Source: JBLHOS01 sp047623825 (GTDB lineage Bacteria; Pseudomonadota; Alphaproteobacteria; Rhodobacterales; Rhodobacteraceae). From it: 28,404 nt of DNA. The DNA lies in assembly GCA_047623825.1 (NCBI GenBank), contig JBLHOS010000037.1, forward strand, positions 1 to 28,404. The letters run 5' to 3'. The notes under the pieces were generated by a model. That model was not told the DNA's origin. It made no database searches and saw only the letters and a list, made by a program, of their open reading frames with translations. The first letter of the stretch is position 1. Every line of letters starts with the position of its first letter. Shown here piece by piece: positions 7,309 to 15,192 of this stretch. Both the position numbers and the translations under genes were made by a program.

Positions 7309-9519
7309 ATGGCAAAAGATATGACCCTGACAGAGATGCGATTTGGGTTGGATAACCTGTCGTGTGGCAGTTGCGTTGCGCGTGCCGAAAAGGCGCTGGC
7401 GACTGCGCCCGGTGTGCAACAGGCGCGGGTCAATCTGGCCACAAAGCGCGCCGCCATTACCATCGATGCCGACTTCGAACTGCCTTTGCTGACAGACGTT
7501 ATGCAAAAAGCCGGCTATCCGCTGCATGTTGATACGCCCAAGGATGCCACGGTTGAGGATGAGCAAAGCCATCTGCGCCGAAACCTCATTCTGGCGGCTC
7601 TTTTGACGCTGCCGGTTTTTGTGCTGGAAATGGGCGGTCATCTTTTTGTGCCGTTTCATCACTGGGTAATTGCCACGATCGGGCAAGGCCCGGCCTGGAT
7701 CTTTCAATTTGTGCTGACCTCGGTGGTCTTGTTCGGCCCGGGGGCCGTGTTTTTCCGGCTTGGTGTTCCCGCCCTGCTACGCGGTGCGCCTGAGATGAAC
7801 TCCCTAGTTGTGCTTGGTACTTTGGCAGCGTGGGGCTATTCGACGGTCGCAACCTTTGCGCCATCCTTGCTGCCTGAGGCCAGCCGGTATGTGTATTTTG
7901 AGGCCGCAGCGGTCATCGTCACCCTGATTTTGCTTGGCAGATATCTAGAGGCGGGCGCACGCGGCCGTGCTGGGGCCGCGATCCGTGGCCTGATGGATTT
8001 GACGCCAGAGACCGCAACCCTGATCCGCGATGGGCGTGATATCACCATTGCTGTCGGCGATATTGCACCGGATGATCTGATCCGCCTCTACCCCGGTGAA
8101 CGCGTCGCTGTGGACGGGATCGTCACTGAGGGCACCAGCCATATTGATGAGGCGATGATCAGTGGAGAGCCTATTCCAGTTGAAAAGCGCCAAGGTGCCA
8201 CCGTGGTCGGCGGCACGATAAATGGCACAGGTGCCCTGATATACCGCGCCACCCATGTCGGTCGTGACACTGTATTGGCAAAGATTGTTGAGATGGTCGA
8301 TACTGCCCAATCGACGCGCCTGCCGATCCAAAGCCTGATCAACAAAATCACTGGTGTCTTTGTCCCTGTGGTTCTGTCCATCGCTACCTTTGCAACTGCG
8401 GGTTGGTGGATTATCGGTGGGGATCCAGCGCAAGCGCTGGTCATTGGCGTTTCTGTGCTGATTATTGCGTGTCCCTGTGCGATGGGTCTGGCAACGCCGG
8501 TCTCGATCATGGTGGGCACCGGACGGGCCGCAGAACTTGGGATTTTGTTTCGCCGGGGTGAGGCGCTTCAGCGTTTCGCGGACGTCGATGTGGTGGCGTT
8601 TGACAAGACTGGCACCCTGACCGAAGGCAAACCCACTGTTCGCGCTGTGATCAGCTATGGCACTCAATCTGTCGATCAGATCTTGGCGCTTGCGGCGTCG
8701 GCTGAGCGCCAGTCTGAACACCCCTTGGCGCAGGCCGTCGTGCAACATGCCCAAACGCGCGGTTTGACCCTACCGGTGTTGACGGAGTTTCAAAGCCTGA
8801 CAGGGTCCGGTGTCATGGCGCAATTGGGCGATGGGCAGCTGTTGCTTGGGTCTGACAGATTGATGGTTGAGCGCGGGCTTTCGCTACCTGATCAAGACGC
8901 CACCTCGGACGCCACTACGATCTATCTGGCGCTGGACGGCTTAGTGATCGGGCGCATTGATCTGACCGATGCCTTGAAACTCCATGCCGCATCCACAGTC
9001 ATACATCTGAAGGCACGGGGTATTGAGGTTTTATTGCTGAGTGGTGATGCTGCTGGTCCCGTGGCGGCGGTTGCCGCCGAATTGGGCATTAACGACGCCC
9101 GCGCGCGCCTGCGCCCCGAGGACAAATTGATGGTCGTTGAGCAACTGCGCGCAAGTGGTCGCGTTGTCGCCTTTGTCGGGGACGGCATCAACGACGCACC
9201 CGTTCTGGCGGCGGCTGACGTCGGCATTGCCCTTGGGTCCGGCACGGACATCGCGATAGAGGCGGCTGATGTCGTCTTGATGTCGGGTGATCCCGCAGCT
9301 GTGACCACCGCACGTGCGTTAAGCGCGGCGACCATGCGCAACATCAAACAGAACCTTGCCTGGGCCTTTGGCTATAATATCGCGTTGATCCCGGTGGCGG
9401 CAGGCGCATTGGTGCTGTTTGGTGGCCCACTTTTGTCGCCGATGCTGGCGGCGGGCGCGATGGCGGCCAGTTCAGTCTTGGTTGTCTTGAATGCACTCAG
9501 ACTTCGGAGGGTCACATGA
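7309..9519 (+). CDS. copA: Copper-exporting P1B-type ATPase (CopA)
   Basis: A 736-residue inner-membrane pump that exports Cu(I) at the cost of ATP. It has one N-terminal heavy-metal-binding (HMA) domain with Cys19-x-x-Cys22 (LSCGSCVARAEK). Transmembrane helices are visible at about 90-110, 125-155, 160-180, 195-212, 350-370 and 375-400, with a final pair near 675-735. The transport motif is CPC at 388-390, the phosphorylated Asp is 432 in DKTGTLTEG, the nucleotide-domain SEHPLA is near 469-474, and GDGINDAP marks the hinge. It starts 31 bases after the CueR-type -10 element and its stop overlaps the regulator by ATGA. Cu(I) versus Ag(I) cannot be separated by sequence. Confidence 0.96.
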   Translation: MAKDMTLTEMRFGLDNLSCGSCVARAEKALATAPGVQQARVNLATKRAAITIDADFELPLLTDVMQKAGYPLHVDTPKDATVEDEQSHLRRNLILAALLTLPVFVLEMGGHLFVPFHHWVIATIGQGPAWIFQFVLTSVVLFGPGAVFFRLGVPALLRGAPEMNSLVVLGTLAAWGYSTVATFAPSLLPEASRYVYFEAAAVIVTLILLGRYLEAGARGRAGAAIRGLMDLTPETATLIRDGRDITIAVGDIAPDDLIRLYPGERVAVDGIVTEGTSHIDEAMISGEPIPVEKRQGATVVGGTINGTGALIYRATHVGRDTVLAKIVEMVDTAQSTRLPIQSLINKITGVFVPVVLSIATFATAGWWIIGGDPAQALVIGVSVLIIACPCAMGLATPVSIMVGTGRAAELGILFRRGEALQRFADVDVVAFDKTGTLTEGKPTVRAVISYGTQSVDQILALAASAERQSEHPLAQAVVQHAQTRGLTLPVLTEFQSLTGSGVMAQLGDGQLLLGSDRLMVERGLSLPDQDATSDATTIYLALDGLVIGRIDLTDALKLHAASTVIHLKARGIEVLLLSGDAAGPVAAVAAELGINDARARLRPEDKLMVVEQLRASGRVVAFVGDGINDAPVLAAADVGIALGSGTDIAIEAADVVLMSGDPAAVTTARALSAATMRNIKQNLAWAFGYNIALIPVAAGALVLFGGPLLSPMLAAGAMAASSVLVVLNALRLRRVT

Positions 9520-9923
9520 ACATTGGTGATGTCGCAACGCAAATTGGCCTTCCCCCAAAAACTATCCGTTACTATGAGGAAATAGGTCTGGTCGCCCCAA
9601 ATCGCAGTTCCAATGGCTACCGCGTCTTTTCCCAAACCGATGCGCACAAGCTTGCGTTTCTGGGCCGCGCCCGGTCGCTTGGGTTCTCGATTGAGGAATG
9701 CCGCGCATTACTGGCACTTTATCAAGATCGTGGCCGCGCCAGTTCAGATGTCAAACAGATTGCTCAAGGCCATTTGCAAGAGATCGAAGCCAAGATGGTT
9801 GAACTTGCAGCCATGCGCGACACGCTGTCGGACCTGATCAATAAATGCGCAGGTGATAACAGGCCAGATTGCCCGATCCTGTCAGATTTGGGCAAGTCGA
9901 GTTTAGCGCAGGCGAAGCTCTGA
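9516..9923 (+). CDS. cueR: CueR/HmrR-type copper-responsive MerR regulator
   Basis: A 135-residue cytoplasmic transcription activator. The N-terminal winged helix-turn-helix reads MNIGDVATQIGLPPKTIRYY, followed by a dimerisation helix around 78-108. The metal loop has Cys111 and Cys119 spaced as in E. coli CueR (CAGDNRPDCPIL), and Ser77 occupies the position that marks monovalent-metal (Cu+/Ag+) sensors. It overlaps copA by 4 bases and is expected to control the promoter at 7248-7278, hence its own synthesis. Its last 21 bases overlap the convergent ABC ATPase gene. It is separated from the more distant Hg(II) and Zn(II) sensors by the Ser77/two-Cys pattern. Confidence 0.95.
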   Translation: MNIGDVATQIGLPPKTIRYYEEIGLVAPNRSSNGYRVFSQTDAHKLAFLGRARSLGFSIEECRALLALYQDRGRASSDVKQIAQGHLQEIEAKMVELAAMRDTLSDLINKCAGDNRPDCPILSDLGKSSLAQAKL

Positions 9924-10958
9924 TTTGATGTCAAAGTAAAGTGGCATAGCCGGGTCAAAGGTGACCCCGACCGTTGTGCCGACCTTCAGCTCAATTTGAT
10001 CATGCGACTCGACAATTACCTTGGTGCCGTCAGGTGAGGTCAAATAGATGTAGCTGACGCCGCCCAATTGTTCGCCTAATTCAACCCGGTGGGTGTTTCC
10101 CTCAACGACTTTGACATGTTGCGGCCGGAGCCCAACCGTCACGCCGCCATCATTGGGCAAGTTAACGCGGGGGGTCAGGGTTGCACCGCCCAAACCGGGG
10201 ACAGTGATGGTGCCATCCTTGGCGTGGGCATCAAAGAAGTTCATGGCGGGTGAGCCGATGAACCCCGCGACGAATTTATTGTCAGGGTCGTTATAAAGCT
10301 CCAGCGGACGCCCGGTTTGCTCAATCTGACCTGCACGCAAGACAACGATCTTATCGGCGAGTGTCATCGCCTCAACCTGATCGTGGGTCACATAGATCAT
10401 GGTTGCGCCAATTTCTTGGTGCAGGCGTGCGATCTCTACGCGCATCTCAACGCGCAATTCCGCATCAAGGTTCGACAGCGGCTCATCAAACAAGAAAACT
10501 TCAGGACCGCGGACAATCGCGCGGCCAATGGCGACCCGCTGACGCTGCCCCCCCGATAACGCCTTTGGTTTACGGTCCAGATAGGGGCCCAACTTTAGGA
10601 CGCGGGCGGCCTCGTCAACTTTGGATTTGATTTCAGCCTTGGGATAGCCGTTCATTTTAAGACCGAACCCCATATTCTCACTGACGGTCATATGGGGGTA
10701 AAGCGCGTAGGTCTGAAACACCATCGCGACACCGCGCAGGGCAGGGTCGGCATGGGTCACATCGCGGTCGCCAATATTGATCGTGCCGGCGCTGGTCTCC
10801 TCTAGACCTGCAACCATGCGCAACAACGTAGACTTGCCGCAGCCTGACGGGCCAACGAATACACAGAAATCGCCATCATCAATCTCTAGGTTGATGCCAT
10901 GAACGACCTGAACATCGCCGTATTTCTTGATTACATTCTGTAGGATTACGCTGGACAT
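9903..10958 (-). CDS. Sugar ABC transporter ATP-binding protein (MsmK/UgpC/MalK-type)
   Basis: A 351-residue cytoplasmic ATPase that powers a carbohydrate importer of the CUT1 class. It has Walker A GPSGCGKST (36-44), a Q-loop in MVFQTYALYP, signature LSGGQ (134-138), Walker B VFLFDEP (154-160) and the switch His192 in THD. The C-terminal ~110 residues form the OB-like regulatory domain of MalK-type subunits. It lies 3 bases after iclR on the minus strand. Nearby across the promoter is an otherwise ATPase-less binding-protein/permease operon, so it almost certainly serves that importer. Its 3' end overlaps cueR by 21 bases, convergently. MsmK-type ATPases can serve several importers. Confidence 0.95.
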   Translation of the reverse strand: MSSVILQNVIKKYGDVQVVHGINLEIDDGDFCVFVGPSGCGKSTLLRMVAGLEETSAGTINIGDRDVTHADPALRGVAMVFQTYALYPHMTVSENMGFGLKMNGYPKAEIKSKVDEAARVLKLGPYLDRKPKALSGGQRQRVAIGRAIVRGPEVFLFDEPLSNLDAELRVEMRVEIARLHQEIGATMIYVTHDQVEAMTLADKIVVLRAGQIEQTGRPLELYNDPDNKFVAGFIGSPAMNFFDAHAKDGTITVPGLGGATLTPRVNLPNDGGVTVGLRPQHVKVVEGNTHRVELGEQLGGVSYIYLTSPDGTKVIVESHDQIELKVGTTVGVTFDPAMPLYFDIKSELRLR

Positions 10959-10961
10959 GGA

Positions 10962-11765
10962 TCAGATCCCTGTTGCTAGTGGTATGTTGGGCAGATCGGG
11001 AAAGCGCCAAAACTGGGCTTCTTCTGCAATGGCTGTAGCGGTATTTTGGATCAGGGGAACATGGGCTTCTAGGGCATCCAAGGTTGTGCGCTCAGTTGAT
11101 GACGTAACGGACAACGCGCCCAGGACGTGGCCGCCATTGGTGCGGATCGGCATGGCGACGCAAATAATTCTCGGCTCATGCTCTTCGCGATCAAATGCAT
11201 ATCCGCGCGCGCGGATCCTTGTCAGTTCAGTGCGCAGGGCCTCAGCACTGCTTAGGGTGTTGGGTGTAAAAGGATGAAACGATTGTTGTGCAAGAATACG
11301 TGAGACTTGATCTTCGCCCATGAACGCGATCATCGCCTTGCCAACACCAGTGCAATAGGCCGGGCCAACTTTTCCAGCTTGACTGTACATGGCCAGCGGT
11401 TCGCGCGCGTTCCGTTTATCGACATAAAGGACTTGGGCGTTATCCAGCTGGGCCAAATGTACGGTTTCCCCAACCTTTGCTGACAACGCGTCCATATGGG
11501 GCCGGGCAATCGGGGCCAGCGAACTGGTCTGCCACGCGGCGTGCGCCAACCGGACCAGACGGATGCCAAGCGTGTAGGTTTGACTTTCAGGATCATAGCT
11601 CAACATGCCTTGATTGGTGAGCGTTTGGACAAACCGATAAAGCGTTGCTTTGGGATAGGGGCTTTGGAGCAGCAACTCAGTGAACCGGACCGGGCGGCCA
11701 AAGCCTGCCACTTCGTCCAACACGCCAAGCGCCTTGCCAACTGTGCCATCGCCCGGTTTGTCCAT
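10962..11765 (-). CDS. IclR-family transcriptional regulator of the galactoside operon
   Basis: A 267-residue regulator. The N-terminal winged helix-turn-helix (about 8-70) includes VGKALGVLDEVAGFGRPVRF and YPKATLYRFVQTL. The C-terminal effector domain (about 85-260) has the IclR pattern GKAMIAFM and CVAMPIRTNGGHVLGALSVT. The ATG at 11763-11765 has a strong GGGAGGA site. It is divergent from the binding-protein operon and first in a two-gene unit with the ABC ATPase. It is therefore probably the local repressor or activator, responding to galactose or a sugar acid; the effector cannot be read from the sequence. The palindrome at 11839-11855 is a candidate site. Confidence 0.9.
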   Translation of the reverse strand: MDKPGDGTVGKALGVLDEVAGFGRPVRFTELLLQSPYPKATLYRFVQTLTNQGMLSYDPESQTYTLGIRLVRLAHAAWQTSSLAPIARPHMDALSAKVGETVHLAQLDNAQVLYVDKRNAREPLAMYSQAGKVGPAYCTGVGKAMIAFMGEDQVSRILAQQSFHPFTPNTLSSAEALRTELTRIRARGYAFDREEHEPRIICVAMPIRTNGGHVLGALSVTSSTERTTLDALEAHVPLIQNTATAIAEEAQFWRFPDLPNIPLATGI

Positions 11766-11814
11766 TTATCTGTCCTCCCTGTGGTTCCCTTGACTGTTTG
11801 GTCTGAGGAAACTG

Positions 11815-11845
11815 TTGACAACCCTAAGCCGACTCACGTTATGAT
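11815..11845 (+). promoter_or_regulatory. Candidate promoter of the galactoside operon
   Basis: TTGACA (11815-11820) is a perfect -35 hexamer. TATGAT (11840-11845) is a 5/6 match to the -10 consensus but at 19-base spacing; TTATGA one base earlier gives 18. A leader of about 45-50 bases would reach the GGAGG ribosome binding site at 11888-11892 before the binding-protein ATG at 11898. The suboptimal spacing would fit a promoter that needs an activator. Confidence 0.5.
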
Positions 11846-11855
11846 TTCAACATAA
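11839..11855. promoter_or_regulatory. Candidate IclR operator (TTATG-N7-CATAA palindrome)
   Basis: TTATG at 11839-11843 and CATAA at 11851-11855 form a perfect 5-base inverted repeat around 7 bases. It lies across the -10 region of the binding-protein operon and between the divergent iclR and sugar operon. IclR proteins bind short palindromes of about this size, so this is a reasonable operator by position. No second copy was found to support it. Confidence 0.4.
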
Positions 11856-11897
11856 GAAACAGCGTACCAAATAATGGAACCTTATAGGGAGGAAACC

Positions 11898-13160
11898 ATG
11901 AGTTCTATATTTAAGACGTCGCTTGCGGCGCTCACAGCTGCGACACTGTTTTCGGGAGCTGCTTTGGCCGATGGCCACGCACTTGCCGGTGACTTGCGCA
12001 TCTTCTCAGACATGTCCAACCCAGCACCGCGTGCGGTGATGGAAGGTATGGTTGAGCGGTTTGGTGCCTTGCACCCAGACCTAAACATCGAACTGACGGT
12101 CATCGACCGTGAGGCGTATAAAACGCAGATCCGGAACTTCCTGACTGCAAACGCACCAGATGTCGCAACATGGTACGCTGCAAACCGCATGCGTCCATAC
12201 GTTGAGGCGGGCCTTTTTGAGGACGTTTCTGACCTTTGGGCTGAGGAAGAGATCGCAACCGGTCTGGCCTCTACGCGTGGTGCGTTGACCATCAATGGCG
12301 CCCAATGGGGCGTGCCTTACACATACTATCAGTGGGGCGTTTACTACCGTGAAGACATCTTTGCAGAGCTTGGCTTGTCTGAGCCGACAACATGGGCCGA
12401 AGAACTGGCAAACTGTCAGGTTATCATCGATTCTGACCGGGCGTGTTACACCATCGGTACCAAGTACCTTTGGACTGCTGGCGGCTGGTTCGACTACCTC
12501 AACATGCGCACCAACGGCTTTGATTTTCATATGGCGCTGACCCAAGGCGAAGTCGAATGGACCGACGCCCGTGTTCGTGAAACCTTTGCAAACTGGCGCA
12601 CCCTGATCGACATGGGTGCGTTCATCGAAGACCACCAGACCTACAGCTGGCAAGAAGCCCTACCTGCAATGGTTAACGGCGACGCAGTTGCCTACTTGAT
12701 GGGTAACTTCGCGGTTGCACCTTTGCGTGATGCAGGTCTGACCGACGATCAGCTCGACTTCTACCAGTTCGTTTCCATCAACCCTGATGTTGAACTGTCC
12801 GAAGATGCCCCAACTGACACATTCCACATCCCGTCAAACGCGCAGAACAAAGATGCTGCGCGGGCCTTCTTGCGGTTTGTTGTGTCGGCTGAGAACCAAA
12901 CCATCATTAACGGCGGCGACGCACTGGGCCAGCTTCCAGTGAACTCTGCCTCCTCAATCGATGATGATGAGTTTTTGGCGCAAGGCTTTGAGATGCTCAG
13001 CTCGAACTCTCCAGGCGGTGTTGCGCAGTTCTTTGACCGGGACGCCCCGGCTGAAATGGCTGGCGTCGCGATGGAAGGTTTTCAAGAGTTCATGGTATTC
13101 CCAGATAGCCTCGATGAAATCCTCGAGCGTCTGGAAGATACCCGTCAACGCTCTTACTGA
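11898..13160 (+). CDS. Sugar ABC transporter extracellular substrate-binding protein
   Basis: A 420-residue periplasmic binding protein of the CUT1 (SBP family 1) class. I choose the ATG at 11898 over an in-frame start 24 bases earlier because a GGAGG ribosome binding site (11888-11892) precedes it and a clean signal peptide follows (MSSIFKTSLAALTAATLFSG, probable cut after ALA at residue 24). The mature protein begins DGHALAGDLRIFSD and contains ARAFLRFVVSAENQ, typical of the family's C-lobe. No lipobox Cys is seen. It is first in the operon, ahead of two permeases and cytoplasmic galactosidases, so a galactoside ligand (melibiose, raffinose, lactose-like or galactosyl-glycerol) is inferred. 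Confidence 0.93.
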   Translation: MSSIFKTSLAALTAATLFSGAALADGHALAGDLRIFSDMSNPAPRAVMEGMVERFGALHPDLNIELTVIDREAYKTQIRNFLTANAPDVATWYAANRMRPYVEAGLFEDVSDLWAEEEIATGLASTRGALTINGAQWGVPYTYYQWGVYYREDIFAELGLSEPTTWAEELANCQVIIDSDRACYTIGTKYLWTAGGWFDYLNMRTNGFDFHMALTQGEVEWTDARVRETFANWRTLIDMGAFIEDHQTYSWQEALPAMVNGDAVAYLMGNFAVAPLRDAGLTDDQLDFYQFVSINPDVELSEDAPTDTFHIPSNAQNKDAARAFLRFVVSAENQTIINGGDALGQLPVNSASSIDDDEFLAQGFEMLSSNSPGGVAQFFDRDAPAEMAGVAMEGFQEFMVFPDSLDEILERLEDTRQRSY

Positions 13161-13167
13161 AAATGCC

Positions 13168-13188
13168 GGGCGGGGGACAATCCCGCCC
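13168..13188 (+). other. GC-rich hairpin 7 bases after the binding-protein gene
   Basis: GGGCGGG (13168-13174) pairs perfectly with CCCGCCC (13182-13188) around a 7-base loop. No U-tract follows. Together with the longer hairpin just downstream it would protect the 3' end of the binding-protein mRNA or cause partial termination, letting binding protein exceed permease. Confidence 0.65.
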
Positions 13189-13202
13189 TGTTCAAGCTAA
13201 GG

Positions 13203-13234
13203 CATCCACTTTGGCAACCACGCCAAAGTGGATG
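13203..13234 (+). terminator. Strong 13-bp stem-loop between binding-protein and permease genes (attenuator-like)
   Basis: CATCCACTTTGGC (13203-13215) and GCCAAAGTGGATG (13222-13234) are exact reverse complements closing a 6-base loop (AACCAC), followed by TTCTTA. The U-run is weak, so partial termination or mRNA processing and stabilisation is more likely than full termination. This mirrors the intercistronic hairpins after malE-type genes. Genes downstream depend on read-through unless a promoter lies in 13235-13362. Confidence 0.75.
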
Positions 13235-13362
13235 TTCTTACCAACATATTTCCATGCCGAAGCGGACCAGACTTGCCGTCATCACGCATCGGCGGCCCAT
13301 CTGTAAGCCATCATCGTATTGTCCGGCTTTCACATGCGCCAAAGCTTCAAAAGGTCAGCCCC

Positions 13363-14304
13363 ATGAGCACCGCAACCACCAACGCCACAATCGTTGTTCC
13401 GCAACGCAGCTGGTATCGGCGCAATGAGATTGCCATCACACCATGGCTGTTCCTTGCACCCGGTGTGCTCTTCTTTACCGTCTACGTCATGTTGCCGATC
13501 TTTCAGAGCTTTAACCTCTCGCTTTATGACTGGAATGGCCTTGGCAGCGTGGAGCAGAACGGAACCTATGTTGGCCTGGACAACTATGTTGAGCTGATGG
13601 GGGATCGCAACTTTGAGATCTCGATGTGGAACAACGCAAAATGGTTGCTTATGTATCTCTTGGCGATCCCGGGCGGGCTGTTCATCGCCCTGTTCCTGAA
13701 CCAAACGGTTCGCGGCATTCGCCTCTATAAGTCTTTGTTTTTCTTTCCTTTCGTTCTTAGCCAAGTAGTTGTGGGCCTTGTGTTCAGCTGGTTTTATCTA
13801 CCGAATGAGGGGCTTTTGAATCAGATTCTTGGCTGGTTCGGTTCTGATGGTGTGAACGTTCTGGGCGACCCTACATTGGCGACCTACGGCATCATCGTTG
13901 CAGGCCTTTGGCCACAGACTGCGTATTGCATGATCCTATATCTTACCGGTCTGAATGCGGTCGATCCCGAACAGGTAGAGGCCGCACGTCTGGACGGGGC
14001 CAAAAGCTGGAAGATGCTGTGGTATATCATTATACCGCAGCTGAAACCGGCGACATTCATCGCCTTTGTGGTGACCATCATTGGCGCGCTGCGGTCGTTC
14101 GATCTGATCTCGGTAATGACAAATGGTGGCCCGTTCGGTCGTACCCGCGTCCTGTCATTCTATGTCTGGGAGAAATCCCTCAGTGAACGGGGCCTGCAAT
14201 ATGGCTATGCCGCGGCTATCGCTGTGGTCCTGTTCCTGATCATGCTGTGCTTTATCGCCTATTTCCTTTGGTCGATGTACCGCGATGAAAAATCTGGTGG
14301 CTGA
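13363..14304 (+). CDS. Sugar ABC transporter permease, MalF/UgpA-type
   Basis: A 313-residue inner-membrane subunit of the CUT1 importer. The open frame extends 135 bases upstream into the hairpin, but the ATG at 13363 (MSTATTNATIVVPQRSWYRR) has an AAAGG-type site and gives the usual length. A first helix (about 29-50) is followed by a periplasmic loop and five more helices. The EAA loop that contacts the ATPase reads VEAARLDGAKSWKMLWYIII around residues 208-227. It follows the binding-protein gene by 202 bases containing two hairpins, and precedes the second permease by 37 bases. Confidence 0.93.
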   Translation: MSTATTNATIVVPQRSWYRRNEIAITPWLFLAPGVLFFTVYVMLPIFQSFNLSLYDWNGLGSVEQNGTYVGLDNYVELMGDRNFEISMWNNAKWLLMYLLAIPGGLFIALFLNQTVRGIRLYKSLFFFPFVLSQVVVGLVFSWFYLPNEGLLNQILGWFGSDGVNVLGDPTLATYGIIVAGLWPQTAYCMILYLTGLNAVDPEQVEAARLDGAKSWKMLWYIIIPQLKPATFIAFVVTIIGALRSFDLISVMTNGGPFGRTRVLSFYVWEKSLSERGLQYGYAAAIAVVLFLIMLCFIAYFLWSMYRDEKSGG

Positions 14305-14341
14305 ACCGATGACCATAAACTTTTCTGGAAGAACCTAAGCT

Positions 14342-15190
14342 ATGTTCCCAACACCCATTGAAAAGACCTCACGCGCTTGGCAGCTTGGCTATCAAGCGCT
14401 GTTGCCCTTTGCACTGTTGATGTGGCTGTTGCCGCTGATCGCGGTCATGGTGTTCTCAATCAAACCCGACGTTGATTTCACCACCGGGAACTACTGGGGT
14501 TTTCCATCGTCGTTTGATGCGGTGTCGAATTATGGCCGAGTCTTTTTTGACAGCAACATGCCGCAATACCTGTGGAACTCTGTCGTGATTACCGTGCCAA
14601 CGGTTATTGGGGCGGTGGCGCTATCGTGCATGACTGGCTTTGCGCTTGGCATCTATAAGTTCAAAGGCAATCTGCTGATCTTCTTCATGTTCATCGCGGG
14701 CAATTTCGTGCCGTTTCAGATCCTGATGGTTCCAGTGCGTGATCTGACCGTGAACATGGGGCTTTACGATACCCGTTTGGGGCTGGTTCTGTTTCACATC
14801 GCGTTTCAAACTGGGTTCTGCACGTTGTTCATGCGCAACTTCATTCGCGCCCTGCCGATAGAGTTGATAGAGGCTGCGCGCGTCGAAGGCGTCACCGAGA
14901 TACGGATTTTCTGGTATGTGGTTTTGCCCTTGATGCGCCCGGCGATTGCGGCGCTTAGTGTGTTGGTCTTTACCTTCATCTGGAACGATTATTTTTGGGC
15001 TGTGGTCCTGACCCAAGGCCCTGGAAGCCAACCAGTTACAGCGGGAATTACATCGTTTAATGCGCAATATCGTGCGATGTATCACCTGATGAGCGCTGGC
15101 AGCCTTGTTGCCGCCGTCCCACCCGTCATCATGTTCTTTGCGATGCAAAAACACTTTATTGCAGGTCTAACCCTTGGGGCTGTGAAGTAA
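14342..15190 (+). CDS. Sugar ABC transporter permease, MalG/UgpE-type
   Basis: A 282-residue inner-membrane protein, the partner permease of the CUT1 importer. Six hydrophobic segments are visible, starting with ALLPFALLMWLLPLIAVMVF near 19-38. The EAA motif (IEAARVEGVTEIRIFWYVVL) lies near 178-197, the coupling site for the ATPase encoded divergently. It is followed after only 2 bases by the GH4 glycosidase gene, showing that transport and hydrolysis genes share a transcript. Confidence 0.93.
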   Translation: MFPTPIEKTSRAWQLGYQALLPFALLMWLLPLIAVMVFSIKPDVDFTTGNYWGFPSSFDAVSNYGRVFFDSNMPQYLWNSVVITVPTVIGAVALSCMTGFALGIYKFKGNLLIFFMFIAGNFVPFQILMVPVRDLTVNMGLYDTRLGLVLFHIAFQTGFCTLFMRNFIRALPIELIEAARVEGVTEIRIFWYVVLPLMRPAIAALSVLVFTFIWNDYFWAVVLTQGPGSQPVTAGITSFNAQYRAMYHLMSAGSLVAAVPPVIMFFAMQKHFIAGLTLGAVK

Positions 15191-15192
15191 CC

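Noticed and set aside
7945..8754. 269-aa minus-strand open frame inside copA
   Set aside because: Shadow of a long GC-rich gene; no family features and fully antisense to a certain gene.
11874..11897. Eight-codon upstream extension of the binding protein (MEPYREET)
   Set aside because: It would put charged residues ahead of the signal peptide and cover the ribosome binding site at 11888-11892.
13228..13362. 45-codon extension of the MalF-type permease
   Set aside because: It starts within the 13-bp hairpin and has no family-like residues. The ATG at 13363 gives the usual N-terminus.
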